Positions 1-6,838 of a stretch of 64,000 nucleotides of DNA are shown in pieces (positions within the stretch are counted from its first letter, which is position 1; each line of letters starts with the position of its first letter). A model generated the notes under the pieces. The model was not told the DNA's origin and did not search any database. It worked only from the letters and a program-made list of their open reading frames with translations. The stretch lies in contig NZ_SNXI01000002.1 of assembly GCF_004362895.1 (NCBI RefSeq), positions 228,453-292,452 of the forward strand, read 5' to 3'. Origin of the DNA: Idiomarina aquatica (GTDB lineage Bacteria > Pseudomonadota > Gammaproteobacteria > Enterobacterales > Alteromonadaceae). A program made the translations under genes and the position numbers.

Positions 1-1
1 T

Positions 2-382
2 CCCTACCATCGTGATTATGAGGTAATGGAAAGGGACGGACCATTTAGAACCATGAAACGGGTATTTCCGGTGCGCTCGGTGGGTAAGATCGAGCTGGTG
101 CCTTTAAACGAGATCCGCTGGATAAAGGGCGCGGCAAACTATGTCGAGATCCATGCTGCGAGCGGCAAGTATATGCATCGTGAGACCATGCATAACGTCA
201 TTGAGCAACTTGATGCAAGTATGTTTGTTCGTATTCATCGATCGGCTATCGTCAATCTCGAACAAATTAAAGAGATAAGCAGTGAGCTGGGGCGTTATTC
301 ACTGTTGGTTTTGCATGACGGCACCGAACTAAAAATTGGTAATGCCTATCGTGACGCGTTATTTGATGCGCTCAATTTGTAG
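2..382 (+). CDS. LytTR-type DNA-binding response regulator, C-terminal part
   Basis: The frame is open at the left edge, so only about 126 C-terminal residues are visible. They form a LytTR DNA-binding domain: a strand with PLNEIRWIKGAANYVEIH, then MFVRIHRSAIVNLEQI, then a final strand with DGTELKIGNAYRD. In this family (AlgR/LytR/AgrA) the domain is usually fused behind a receiver domain, which would lie outside the window; that is inference. The TAG stop codon overlaps the GTAG head of a REP-like palindrome. The next gene starts 93 bases on behind its own sigma28-like promoter, so it need not be in the same operon. Confidence 0.85.
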   Translation, partial: PYHRDYEVMERDGPFRTMKRVFPVRSVGKIELVPLNEIRWIKGAANYVEIHAASGKYMHRETMHNVIEQLDASMFVRIHRSAIVNLEQIKEISSELGRYSLLVLHDGTELKIGNAYRDALFDALNL

Positions 383-402
383 TGTGCGCTTAGCACGCGC
401 AC
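379..402 (+). repeat. REP-like palindrome with GTAG head
   Basis: GTAG is followed by an imperfect palindrome (GTGTGCG ... CGCGCAC). The TAG of the head is the stop codon of the LytTR gene. It resembles the clearer GTAG elements at 2399 and 20241 but its stem is poorer. Confidence 0.45.
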
Positions 403-418
403 GCCACGAAATTCCCCC

Positions 419-445
419 TCAATTATTTCCCGGTCAGGCCGATAA
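419..445 (+). promoter_or_regulatory. sigma28-like flagellar promoter upstream of flgO
   Basis: A perfect -10 GCCGATAA (438-445) stands 11 bases after TCAATTAT, an imperfect match to the -35 consensus TAAAGTTT. The spacing is the same as in the other five sigma28 sites of this window. Confidence 0.6.
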
Positions 446-475
446 CAGCGTAACAAAGCATTAGCGGAGAAGTTT

Positions 476-1033
476 ATGTTACGCGCAGGTTTTTTGTTGC
501 TGATATGGGTGCTGAGTCCATTAGCAACGGCACATCAACCGAAAAGCTATGATGGCGTAGCCGATGAATTGGCAGACCAATTGGTCGCGCAAATACAACA
601 TAGCCAGTATGACGACGGTTACTCACAACTGGGGCTAACCCGCTGGGTGATGGCTGACTCACTGGAGTTACCGCATCCGCATGACTCGGTCACCAGCCTC
701 AGCCATCAACTGAGCGAGAGTTTATACGCTCATCTGCAGGAGCGTAACGTGCGTTTGATTGACTACCGGGCGCAGGATTTTGTGTCACTGTCCGAGGATG
801 GCAGCACGCTGTTAACGCGTGACCCCGAGCAATTAAACCAACAACCGGCGCTTGACTGGGTGTTAGTTGGCACCATGGCGCCGGAGCAGGGTGGCGTTAT
901 TGTTAATCTGCGGATTATCGATCGCACGTCACAGCAAGTGTTGGCGGCTGCAAACCGGTTTGTGCCTAAACACTTATATGCCAGTAACCGCCGCAGCGAA
1001 GTCGTTGATGGCAAACTACAGCGCAATTTTTAA
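476..1033 (+). CDS. flgO: FlgO-family outer membrane flagellar accessory protein
   Basis: A 185-residue exported protein with a signal peptide (hydrophobic residues 4-18, cleavage probably after ATA-H). The mature part shows the FlgO-type fold: an N-terminal helix with VADELADQLVAQI, then a mixed alpha/beta core ending in DWVLVGTMAPEQGGVIVNLR and IIDRTSQQVLAAANRFVP. In Vibrio, FlgO is needed for normal motility and sits at the outer membrane near the flagellar base. A GCGGAGAAG ribosome site precedes the ATG. It is followed after 10 bases by a paralogue with the same core, and a sigma28-like promoter lies just upstream. The symbol is given by family; which of the two tandem genes is the true flgO orthologue cannot be decided here. 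Confidence 0.75.
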   Translation: MLRAGFLLLIWVLSPLATAHQPKSYDGVADELADQLVAQIQHSQYDDGYSQLGLTRWVMADSLELPHPHDSVTSLSHQLSESLYAHLQERNVRLIDYRAQDFVSLSEDGSTLLTRDPEQLNQQPALDWVLVGTMAPEQGGVIVNLRIIDRTSQQVLAAANRFVPKHLYASNRRSEVVDGKLQRNF

Positions 1034-1043
1034 GGAGCTGACT

Positions 1044-1625
1044 ATGAATCGCTTAATGCTTTTACTGGCCGGCAGTGCCTTTGTTCTGAGCGCTTGTACG
1101 GTGTTGCCTAAACCAGAGCCAAAAGCACAGTTATCGCCTTACGATAAACCTTTCTCCGAGCCCGGCAGTGCACACTATGTTAACGCCATTGCAGAGCAGT
1201 TAGCACACAACGCAACTATCGACTTAACACGCACCACCATTGGCGTAACGACTTTTAGTAACGTCACCTCAGACTACAACGAAGGCACGCCGTTTGCGCA
1301 AACACTGGCGCAGCAGTTGATGACCGAAATGCACCGTAGTGACTTGCCGTTGATGGATTTTAAAACGACTGATTTTATTCGCGTGACTGAGGACGGGGAT
1401 TTTGCTCTGACGCAAGATTATCTTGAACTGGATGAAATTATTCCGATCAGTCACGTGGTGGTGGGCACCTGGGCCCAGCATCGCACCGGGGTAATGGTGT
1501 CGGCGCGATTGGTCGATATCAACAGCAAAGACGTGGTGAGTGTTGCGCAGACGTTTATTCCGCAATTGGTCGTGCGACAGCTGAGCGAGCAGGGCGATAA
1601 AGCGATAATTCGTAAAGCACCGTAG
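1044..1625 (+). CDS. FlgO-family lipoprotein, tandem paralogue
   Basis: A 193-residue protein. The start chosen is ATG 1044, preceded by AAGGAG; a longer frame reaches back into the previous gene but lacks a signal peptide. The N-terminus is a lipoprotein signal with lipobox LSAC, the lipidated Cys being residue 19. The core repeats the FlgO pattern: YVNAIAEQLAHN, then TIGVTTFSNV, FAQTLAQQLMTEMHRS, HVVVGTWAQHRTGVMVSARL and VDINSKDVVSVAQTFIP. It is therefore a lipid-anchored paralogue of the gene before it and probably co-transcribed. The two may assemble together at the outer membrane base of the flagellum; that is inference from position and family. Confidence 0.75.
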   Translation: MNRLMLLLAGSAFVLSACTVLPKPEPKAQLSPYDKPFSEPGSAHYVNAIAEQLAHNATIDLTRTTIGVTTFSNVTSDYNEGTPFAQTLAQQLMTEMHRSDLPLMDFKTTDFIRVTEDGDFALTQDYLELDEIIPISHVVVGTWAQHRTGVMVSARLVDINSKDVVSVAQTFIPQLVVRQLSEQGDKAIIRKAP

Positions 1626-1642
1626 ATCTCGCTTTCGTCAGT

Positions 1643-1695
1643 TAGCGTACCTATACTGGTTAAAATTCAATAACAAAAACCTAAAAGGTACGCTA
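1643..1695 (+). promoter_or_regulatory. inverted repeat covering RBS and start of the DUF1499 gene
   Basis: TAGCGTACCT (1643-1652) and AGGTACGCTA (1686-1695) are a perfect 10-base inverted repeat separated by 33 bases. The right arm contains the ribosome-binding AAGG and reaches the A of the ATG. If transcription starts upstream, the mRNA stem would hide the start; a possible -10 (TATACT, 1652-1657) would instead make it a DNA-level operator. Confidence 0.45.
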
Positions 1696-2402
1696 TGAAA
1701 ATTCTACAAACCCTTGTGATTTGGCTTGGTCTGCTGTCGGTGCTGGTGCTGGCGGTGTCCGGCCCGCTTTATCAAGCTGAGATTATTGGCCTGGGTACTG
1801 CATTTACCTTACTGCGCTATGCCGCCTTTGTTGCCGCGGGCTCGGCTGTAATAAACATTCTGTTCTTTATTTTCAAACGTCCGGCCGGTGCTAAAGCGGG
1901 TTTGACTGTGGTGTCGATTATTGCCGCCGCTATCGCGTTTTACTTGCCGTACAGCCAATATCAGGTAGCACAGTCGGTGCCACCGATCCATGATATTTCT
2001 ACTGATTTAACCAATCCGCCTGAATTTGTTGCAATTGCGCCGCTGCGTGCTGATGCGCCAAATCCGGTTGAATATGCTGGCCCGGAAACGGCGGAACAAC
2101 AGCGCGAAGCCTACCCGGATCTACAAACCTATATCACGCAGCAAGATGTGGATGCGTTGTTTGCCAAAGCGCTGCAAGTGGCTAACGACATGGGCTGGGA
2201 AATTGTCGAAGCCAATGAAGATGCTGGCCGAATTGAAGCAACCGACACCACCACCTGGTTTGGCTTTAAAGACGACGTGGTTATACGCATTGCGTCAGTT
2301 GACGGCGAAACACAGTTAGATATTCGCAGTAAGTCGCGAGTTGGCCGCAGCGACGTCGGCAAAAACGCCGACCGCATCCGCGAGTTTTTAGCCGCATTGT
2401 AG
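1695..2402 (+). CDS. DUF1499 family membrane protein
   Basis: 235 residues. The N-terminal half has about three membrane helices (residues 5-25, 30-55, 68-88). The C-terminal half (about 100-235) is a soluble DUF1499 domain with FAKALQVANDMGWEIVEA, then RIEATDTTTWFGFKDDVVIR and DIRSKSRVGRSDVGKNADRI. The molecular role of DUF1499 is unknown. The TAG stop codon is part of the GTAG head of a REP element. The gene converges on the DUF547 gene, whose stop lies 28 bases away, with the REP pair filling the space. Confidence 0.8.
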   Translation: MKILQTLVIWLGLLSVLVLAVSGPLYQAEIIGLGTAFTLLRYAAFVAAGSAVINILFFIFKRPAGAKAGLTVVSIIAAAIAFYLPYSQYQVAQSVPPIHDISTDLTNPPEFVAIAPLRADAPNPVEYAGPETAEQQREAYPDLQTYITQQDVDALFAKALQVANDMGWEIVEANEDAGRIEATDTTTWFGFKDDVVIRIASVDGETQLDIRSKSRVGRSDVGKNADRIREFLAAL

Positions 2403-2456
2403 CTCGTGCCTCTGGCACGAGTCTCAATGATCAGTCGCGCTGTAAGCGCGACCTAC
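2399..2456. repeat. REP pair (BIME) joining two convergent gene ends
   Basis: A forward REP, GTAGCTCGTGCC-TCT-GGCACGAG (2399-2421), and an inverted REP ending GCGACCTAC (2434-2456) point their GTAG heads outward. The left head supplies the stop codon of the DUF1499 gene. The right REP encodes the last residues of the DUF547 protein on the other strand. Confidence 0.8.
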
Positions 2457-3243
2457 TATTTAATTGCCAATTGTAGTCGGTGTAGCGGATGGCAATGTCG
2501 GTTTCTATTAAGCGTTGACGCTGCGCTTCGTTATCCGCTAAAGCTTGTGCATATTGGCGCATATACTCACGAACGCCGGCCTCGTTGCCTTGCCTGAAGT
2601 CCTCAGCGTACCAGTCAAAGATCTTCGATAAATACAGACCCTTTTCGTCGATACCGTTTTTATCGCGATCGTGTAAAAACGACACCATTTGGTCTTCAAG
2701 CTGCTGTTCAAGTTCGTCAGCGATAAAAGCTTCTGCGCGAAGTTTAGGACAGCTTACAGCGGCACAGACCAACGCGGCATGAATGCGTGGCTCGTCAAAA
2801 TGAACGCGGATTTTTTCATGTTCCAGCCAGTCCAACGTGCGCTTTTTGCCCAGTAAGGTAAAGAATTCCTGTTCCCAGGGGCTGGTGAACAAGCCACCTA
2901 AATCCCTTATTGATTCCGCGTCGCCGGATTTAAATTGATCCCAGTTGTTGATAATCAGTTGCAAGGTAAAGGCGTTATAGGCATTGATTAAAAACGCCAG
3001 TTGCTGGTTTTCGTTCCATTGCTGGTATTGCCCTTGATTGACCGAAGAAAGTTGATTGAGGTAAATATTAAGCACATCGGGAGAGTCGGCCAAAGCGGCG
3101 TAGTCAATCGCCGATTTCAGGCCGTTATCAGAAACCACCACACGCTGCTGCAGCACCTCGGTAAAGGCGAAGTGCTGATGATTAAAGTCTTTGGCATGAG
3201 AGGCCACTGTAAGTAATAAAACTAGTAAAGCAAAAAAACGCAT
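2431..3243 (-). CDS. DUF547 domain exported protein
   Basis: 270 residues with a signal peptide (MRFFALLVLLLTVASHA). The DUF547 domain covers about residues 60-215: NENQQLAFLINAYNAFTLQL, then IRDLGGLFTSPWEQEFF, the conserved RIHAALVCAAVSCPKLR with its Cys pair, and GLYLSKIFDWYAEDF. The domain has papain-like features but its activity is not established. The C-terminal tail SRSRLQRD is written by an inverted REP element, so the ancestral protein probably ended a few residues earlier or differently. It is the last gene of a minus-strand group with the DoxX and AhpD-like genes, separated from DoxX by another REP pair. Confidence 0.85.
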   Translation of the reverse strand: MRFFALLVLLLTVASHAKDFNHQHFAFTEVLQQRVVVSDNGLKSAIDYAALADSPDVLNIYLNQLSSVNQGQYQQWNENQQLAFLINAYNAFTLQLIINNWDQFKSGDAESIRDLGGLFTSPWEQEFFTLLGKKRTLDWLEHEKIRVHFDEPRIHAALVCAAVSCPKLRAEAFIADELEQQLEDQMVSFLHDRDKNGIDEKGLYLSKIFDWYAEDFRQGNEAGVREYMRQYAQALADNEAQRQRLIETDIAIRYTDYNWQLNSRSRLQRD

Positions 3244-3262
3244 AGTGATCTCCTGGCTATCC

Positions 3263-3317
3263 GTAGCGTGCGTCCCGACGCACGGTCAAATAAGGCTTGC
3301 GTCAGGACGCAAGCTAC
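3263..3317. repeat. REP pair (BIME), heads outward
   Basis: A forward element, GTAGCGTGCGTCCCGACGCACG (3263-3284), and an inverted element CTTGCGTC ... GACGCAAGCTAC (3296-3317) are separated by 11 bases. The 55-base unit is nearly the same as the one at 46190-46244, which shows a dispersed family. Confidence 0.85.
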
Positions 3318-3319
3318 AC

Positions 3320-3718
3320 TTAGATCGCCAATTTCGTATCATGGTCGCGCAGCATAAATAGCGCAATACAGGCTGCCAGCATTGGCCAGGCGGCAAAAAA
3401 CAACAAGTTATTGAACGCATCGATGTATTGCGGGAATGAAGATAACGTGGAAACACCGTGCATTACCAATATCACACCATAGGTAATGGTTTTCCATAGG
3501 CCCGCCAAAAATGCTAAGCACAACAAGATTTGCAGAATGCCTAGTACGGTTGCGATGGTTGCTGATAATCCTGCAATACCGTAAAAACCTTCGAATACCG
3601 CGGCGGTATGGCCTGGATTTAACAGTTTATCCAGTGCCCACACGAACATCACAATAAAAATGCCAACGCGAAGTGTTAGCAGCGCCCAGGGTAGCTTTTG
3701 TTCAAGTGTATTACTCAT
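3320..3718 (-). CDS. DoxX-like small membrane protein
   Basis: 132 residues with four predicted membrane helices (about residues 15-33, 50-70, 75-95, 100-122), the typical DoxX/DoxD layout. Helix 1 carries the family-like LRVGIFIVMFVWALDKLLNPG. No catalytic residues can be assigned. It is followed on the minus strand by the DUF547 gene and preceded by an AhpD-like gene, with a hairpin array in the 203-base gap between them. A peroxide or thiol-redox role is suggested only by the AhpD-like neighbour. Confidence 0.7.
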   Translation of the reverse strand: MSNTLEQKLPWALLTLRVGIFIVMFVWALDKLLNPGHTAAVFEGFYGIAGLSATIATVLGILQILLCLAFLAGLWKTITYGVILVMHGVSTLSSFPQYIDAFNNLLFFAAWPMLAACIALFMLRDHDTKLAI

Positions 3719-3748
3719 TTTTAATTCCTTTATTTTGTGCCGATGATC

Positions 3749-3924
3749 GGTTTAGGCGCTTCGCGCGGTGTAGGCTCGTGCTTCGCACTCGCGGTTTGGG
3801 GGCTGCAAAGCTACACCGTCCGCAGGCCCTATCCCCTCGCGCCGAAGGCGGCGAGCTACACCGCGAGAGCGCAGCTCGAGCCTAAACCGCGCGCAGCGCC
3901 TACCCCGCGAGCGCAGCGAGCCTA
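3749..3924. repeat. mini-hairpin array, spacer type GGTNTAGG (array A1)
   Basis: Short palindromes (CGCTTCGCGC; CTCGTGCTTCGCACTCGC; CTCGCGCCGAAGGCGGCGAG; GCGCGCAGCGC) are separated by 7-8 base spacers. The spacers read GGTTTAGG and GGTGTAGG in the left half and CTACACC, CCTAAACC and CTACCCC in the right half, so the whole is a composite palindrome. The last CCTA carries, on the minus strand, the TAG stop of the AhpD-like gene. Confidence 0.75.
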
Positions 3925-4461
3925 TTTGAACTTCTGAAAAGGCTCATCGACCGGCGTCTGTGCAATGGCGTTGGTGTAGTTGCTCATGGTTTTTTGCGCA
4001 ATACCCAAAATAACCTCTAGCACCTGACGATTGCCGTAGCCTGCATCAAAAAACGGACGTAAGTCAGTTTCCTCTACGTGACCGCGTTTCTCCAGCAGCG
4101 CCTCGGTGAAAATACGTAGCGCTTGTAGCTTCGGGTCATCAAGCGTTTCGCCATTTTTTAGTTGGCGGGTAATAGAATCATCAGCGCCCATCTGCTTGGC
4201 AATGGCAGTATGCGCCGGCACGCAATAATGGCAGCTGTGGTAAACGTTAATGGTTTGCCACACCACGGTTAGCTCGTTCTCATCAAAACTACTATTGGCA
4301 AACAGTTCGTGAATATCCTGATAAGCTTTTAATAGCCCCGGGGCTTCTGCCATCACAGCGTGCAGATTTGGGATCATGCCGAAGGACTTCTCAGAGCCCT
4401 CCAGCAGGGGTTTGCTGTCCTCGGGTGCTGATCCTTTATCGTGTAGTTTAAAGTCTGTCAT
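3922..4461 (-). CDS. carboxymuconolactone decarboxylase / AhpD-like protein
   Basis: 179 residues. The alkylhydroperoxidase signature is clear: NVYHSCHYCVPAHTAIA holds the CxxC pair and downstream His expected of AhpD-type thiol-peroxide reductases. It is followed by LRIFTEALLEKRG and NRQVLEVILGIAQKTMSNYTN. Single-domain proteins of this type often lack a known substrate. The start ATG is preceded by GGAGAAG. Its stop codon lies in the last spacer of a hairpin array. It probably leads the minus-strand group AhpD-like, DoxX, DUF547. Confidence 0.85.
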   Translation of the reverse strand: MTDFKLHDKGSAPEDSKPLLEGSEKSFGMIPNLHAVMAEAPGLLKAYQDIHELFANSSFDENELTVVWQTINVYHSCHYCVPAHTAIAKQMGADDSITRQLKNGETLDDPKLQALRIFTEALLEKRGHVEETDLRPFFDAGYGNRQVLEVILGIAQKTMSNYTNAIAQTPVDEPFQKFK

Positions 4462-4534
4462 AGTGCTTCTCCTGTTGCATAGTCTGTGCTTTTCTGCACA
4501 AAGTATTGAAAATTGTATTTACTATCCGAATACG

Positions 4535-5434
4535 CTATTGCGTTAACGGCGCGACAGTCTGCGCAATAAAACGTTTGATCAGCGTCGTATCTTCGCGCGG
4601 TTGGTTGTCCGCAGCATCCGCGTAATGTCCGGTTGGCTTGGCTACCCAGATCGAGTCTTTTTTAACCAGTTGCATTTGAGCATTACATAACGGGCAGGCG
4701 ATCAGATCATTTTCATTGGCATCGCTGGGTTGACTTACCACCGGGCCGCAAGTGGGACATTCGTGCAGTGGAATGCCGTCATCACTGTGCATTAAAATCC
4801 GATCCAGCTGACCTGCTTCATCCAACGCAAACATCACTTCAACCCAGCGTTGATGAAATTGCGAACCGCTGTTCTCTTGCAATATGCTCAACGCTTTTTG
4901 TTTTGACATCGGGGCTCGATAGGGCCGCGCACTGGTCATCGCGTCAAAAGCGTCGGCGACACCTATAATCGCCGCTTCAAGCGGAATCTGCTGCTGACTT
5001 AAACCGAAAGGATAACCTTTGCCGTCAGGCCGTTCGTGGTGCAGCTCGACAGCTTTTATGACTAAATCCGACAACGGGTGAGCAGCGAGTAGTCGTGCGC
5101 CATTGCCGGGATGCATCTTAATAATGGCAAATTCATCGTCGCTTAATTGCCCGGGCTTTCCCAGCACCGCATCAGCAATAGAAACCTTGCCAATATCATG
5201 CAGAAAACCACCGAGTCCGATGCGGGCTATGTCGGCATCCGCAAAGCCCTGATGACGCGCCATCAGCTTGGCATACTGAGAGACTCGCCATAGGTGACCG
5301 CCAGTATAGGGGTCTTTTGCTTCAACGAACCACGCCATTACAGCCAAGCTCGTCAGCAGTTCCGTTTGTGACTGCCTGGATAAGGGCGTCGCAGTTGCTG
5401 CGCCAGACCATAACGCTTTAAGTCGATTAAACAT
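4535..5434 (-). CDS. HD-GYP domain c-di-GMP phosphodiesterase with C-terminal zinc-ribbon-like motif
   Basis: 299 residues. The HD-GYP domain spans about residues 25-205 and has its metal-binding motifs: GGHLWRVSQYAK, LHDIGKVSIADAVLGKPG, the GYP loop HHERPDGKGYPFG and VADAFDAMTSARPYR. All key residues look intact, so hydrolysis of cyclic di-GMP is likely. A short tail (about 225-260) has HECPTCGP and ACPLCNAQM, two CxxC knuckles that could bind zinc; this is unusual. No sensor or receiver domain is present. Divergent from the bufferin operon, with 171 bases between them. Confidence 0.9.
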   Translation of the reverse strand: MFNRLKALWSGAATATPLSRQSQTELLTSLAVMAWFVEAKDPYTGGHLWRVSQYAKLMARHQGFADADIARIGLGGFLHDIGKVSIADAVLGKPGQLSDDEFAIIKMHPGNGARLLAAHPLSDLVIKAVELHHERPDGKGYPFGLSQQQIPLEAAIIGVADAFDAMTSARPYRAPMSKQKALSILQENSGSQFHQRWVEVMFALDEAGQLDRILMHSDDGIPLHECPTCGPVVSQPSDANENDLIACPLCNAQMQLVKKDSIWVAKPTGHYADAADNQPREDTTLIKRFIAQTVAPLTQ

Positions 5435-5605
5435 AACGCTGCTCCGTTGCTGTGTTGATTACATCATAGAAGCATTAATTGCATACTGGGAAGCGCTAAA
5501 ACTCGGTACCGGTGTTTTGGTCGTGTGTTCCGTTGTTTTAGATGTAACGCTTGGTGTTGCAAAGGGCTAGGCTAAAAATGCAACAACCAACGAGGAGTGT
5601 TTATT

Positions 5606-5974
5606 ATGAAAAAAGCAACTGTTCAAACCGCCTTGATGACAGGTGTCGCTATGGCATCAATGGCAACAACCAGCGCGATGGCCGCCGGTAATTCACAGCT
5701 GACACTGGCAAGTGCGGCCCCACAAGAAGTGCAGCAGAAGTTTAACCAGTGGCTTGGCGGAGAACAAGTGGAAGGGCGCATGGAGCGTTGTTATGGTATT
5801 GCCCTAGCGGGAGAAAACGATTGCCGAGCGGGCGCAGGCACCAGCTGTGAGGGAACGTCGACGGTCGATTTTCAGGGTAATGCCTGGACGTTTACGCCCA
5901 AGGGAACCTGCAGTTACATTTTGACGCCCGAAGGTGAAGCTTCATTACAGCCGTTAGACCGCAACACGGCATAA
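5606..5974 (+). CDS. bufA: bufferin precursor BufA (DUF2282), copper-binding RiPP
   Basis: 122 residues. ATG 5606 is chosen because GAGGAG lies 8 bases upstream; a GTG three codons earlier is possible. There is a signal peptide (residues 1-27, ending SAMA-AG). The core has four Cys (62, 73, 81, 102) in the BufA pattern: [25 protein letters not shown] and PKGTCSYI. Bufferins are periplasmic peptides whose Cys are modified by the MNIO enzyme BufB with BufC, giving copper-binding thiooxazoles. The next three genes are the expected bufB, bufC and doxX. A weak ECF-like element (TGTAAC at 5543, TAGGCT at 5568) is the only promoter hint; no CueR box was seen. Confidence 0.88.
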   Translation: MKKATVQTALMTGVAMASMATTSAMAAGNSQLTLASAAPQEVQQKFNQWLGGEQVEGRMERCYGIALAGENDCRAGAGTSCEGTSTVDFQGNAWTFTPKGTCSYILTPEGEASLQPLDRNTA

Positions 5975-5977
5975 GTT

Positions 5978-6838
5978 ATGACGGGTTTTAACTCGGTGCC
6001 AGTCCGATCCCTGGGTAGCGGGATTGGACTGAGTTTTAAAGCTGATTTTTATGATGCCGTGATGTCCCTTGAACCATCTGCATTCTGGTTTGAAGTACAT
6101 ACCGAGAATTACTGCGCGGTGGGCGGCCCGCGGCGGCGCATGTTGGCAGAAATAGCTGAACGTTTTGCTGTAAGTCTGCATGGCGTTGCGGGCTCGCTCG
6201 GCAACAGTTCGCATGATCCACACGCCCATTTAAAGCAAGTGAACCAATTGGTGCGGCAAATAAATCCGGCACTGGTGTCGGAGCATGTTGCCTGGTCAAT
6301 GAGCGATCACGAATATTTTGCCGATCTGCTCCCCATCAAGCGCACGCAACAAGCCCTTCAGACATTGGTTAATAATATTGACAGGTATCAGAATGCGGTT
6401 GGCCGGCAAATTCTTATTGAGAATCCAACGCACTATGTTGACTTACTCCACGACTGTGCAGAGCCCGAGTTCATGCTTGAGGTAACGCAGCGCAGTGGCT
6501 GTGGTCTACTAATGGATTTAACCAACCTTTACTTGAGCCAGATTAATTGTGGTATCGATGCCGGGCAGTATATCCGGAAGATACCGGCCAACGCGGTTGG
6601 CGAACTTCATGTTGCCGGGTTCGAGCCCGATGTGGGCGTGCATGGACTCCTAATTGATAGCCACAGCCAGCCGGTACCTGACGCAATCAAAGATTTATTG
6701 TCACTCGCTTACCAACAGTGGGGTGATAAACCTACGCTGCTTGAGCGTGATGCAAACCTGCCAGCCTTTTCTGAGCTCCAGCAAGAAGCGCAGCAGTTGC
6801 TTGATATCAAAGAGGACACTGTGCATGCCATCGCTTGA
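5978..6838 (+). CDS. bufB: MNIO (DUF692) RiPP-modifying enzyme BufB
   Basis: 286 residues, starting 3 bases after bufA. It has the DUF692 TIM-barrel iron ligands in order: FEVHTENY near residue 42, VSLHGVAGS, VSEHVAWS, LIENPTHY, LMDLTNLYL, GELHVAGF, and LLIDSHSQPV with LLERDANLP at the end. Members use a multinuclear iron centre and O2 to remodel Cys of precursor peptides. The substrate is most likely the BufA encoded just upstream. It overlaps bufC by 14 bases, indicating translational coupling. All motif residues I can check are present. Confidence 0.9.
   Translation: MTGFNSVPVRSLGSGIGLSFKADFYDAVMSLEPSAFWFEVHTENYCAVGGPRRRMLAEIAERFAVSLHGVAGSLGNSSHDPHAHLKQVNQLVRQINPALVSEHVAWSMSDHEYFADLLPIKRTQQALQTLVNNIDRYQNAVGRQILIENPTHYVDLLHDCAEPEFMLEVTQRSGCGLLMDLTNLYLSQINCGIDAGQYIRKIPANAVGELHVAGFEPDVGVHGLLIDSHSQPVPDAIKDLLSLAYQQWGDKPTLLERDANLPAFSELQQEAQQLLDIKEDTVHAIA

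Noticed and set aside
867..1043. Extended N-terminus of the second FlgO-type gene
   Set aside because: It would overlap the first gene by 167 bases and bury the lipoprotein signal. ATG 1044 has AAGGAG before it.
3749..3756. GGTTTAGG / CCTAAACC spacers as telomere-like repeats
   Set aside because: They are isolated spacers between hairpins, not tandem repeats, and lie inside a chromosome region.
3749..3924. Hairpin arrays as CRISPR arrays
   Set aside because: The repeats between units are only 7-10 bases and the units are palindromes. The spacer direction inverts mid-array, and there is no leader or cas gene.
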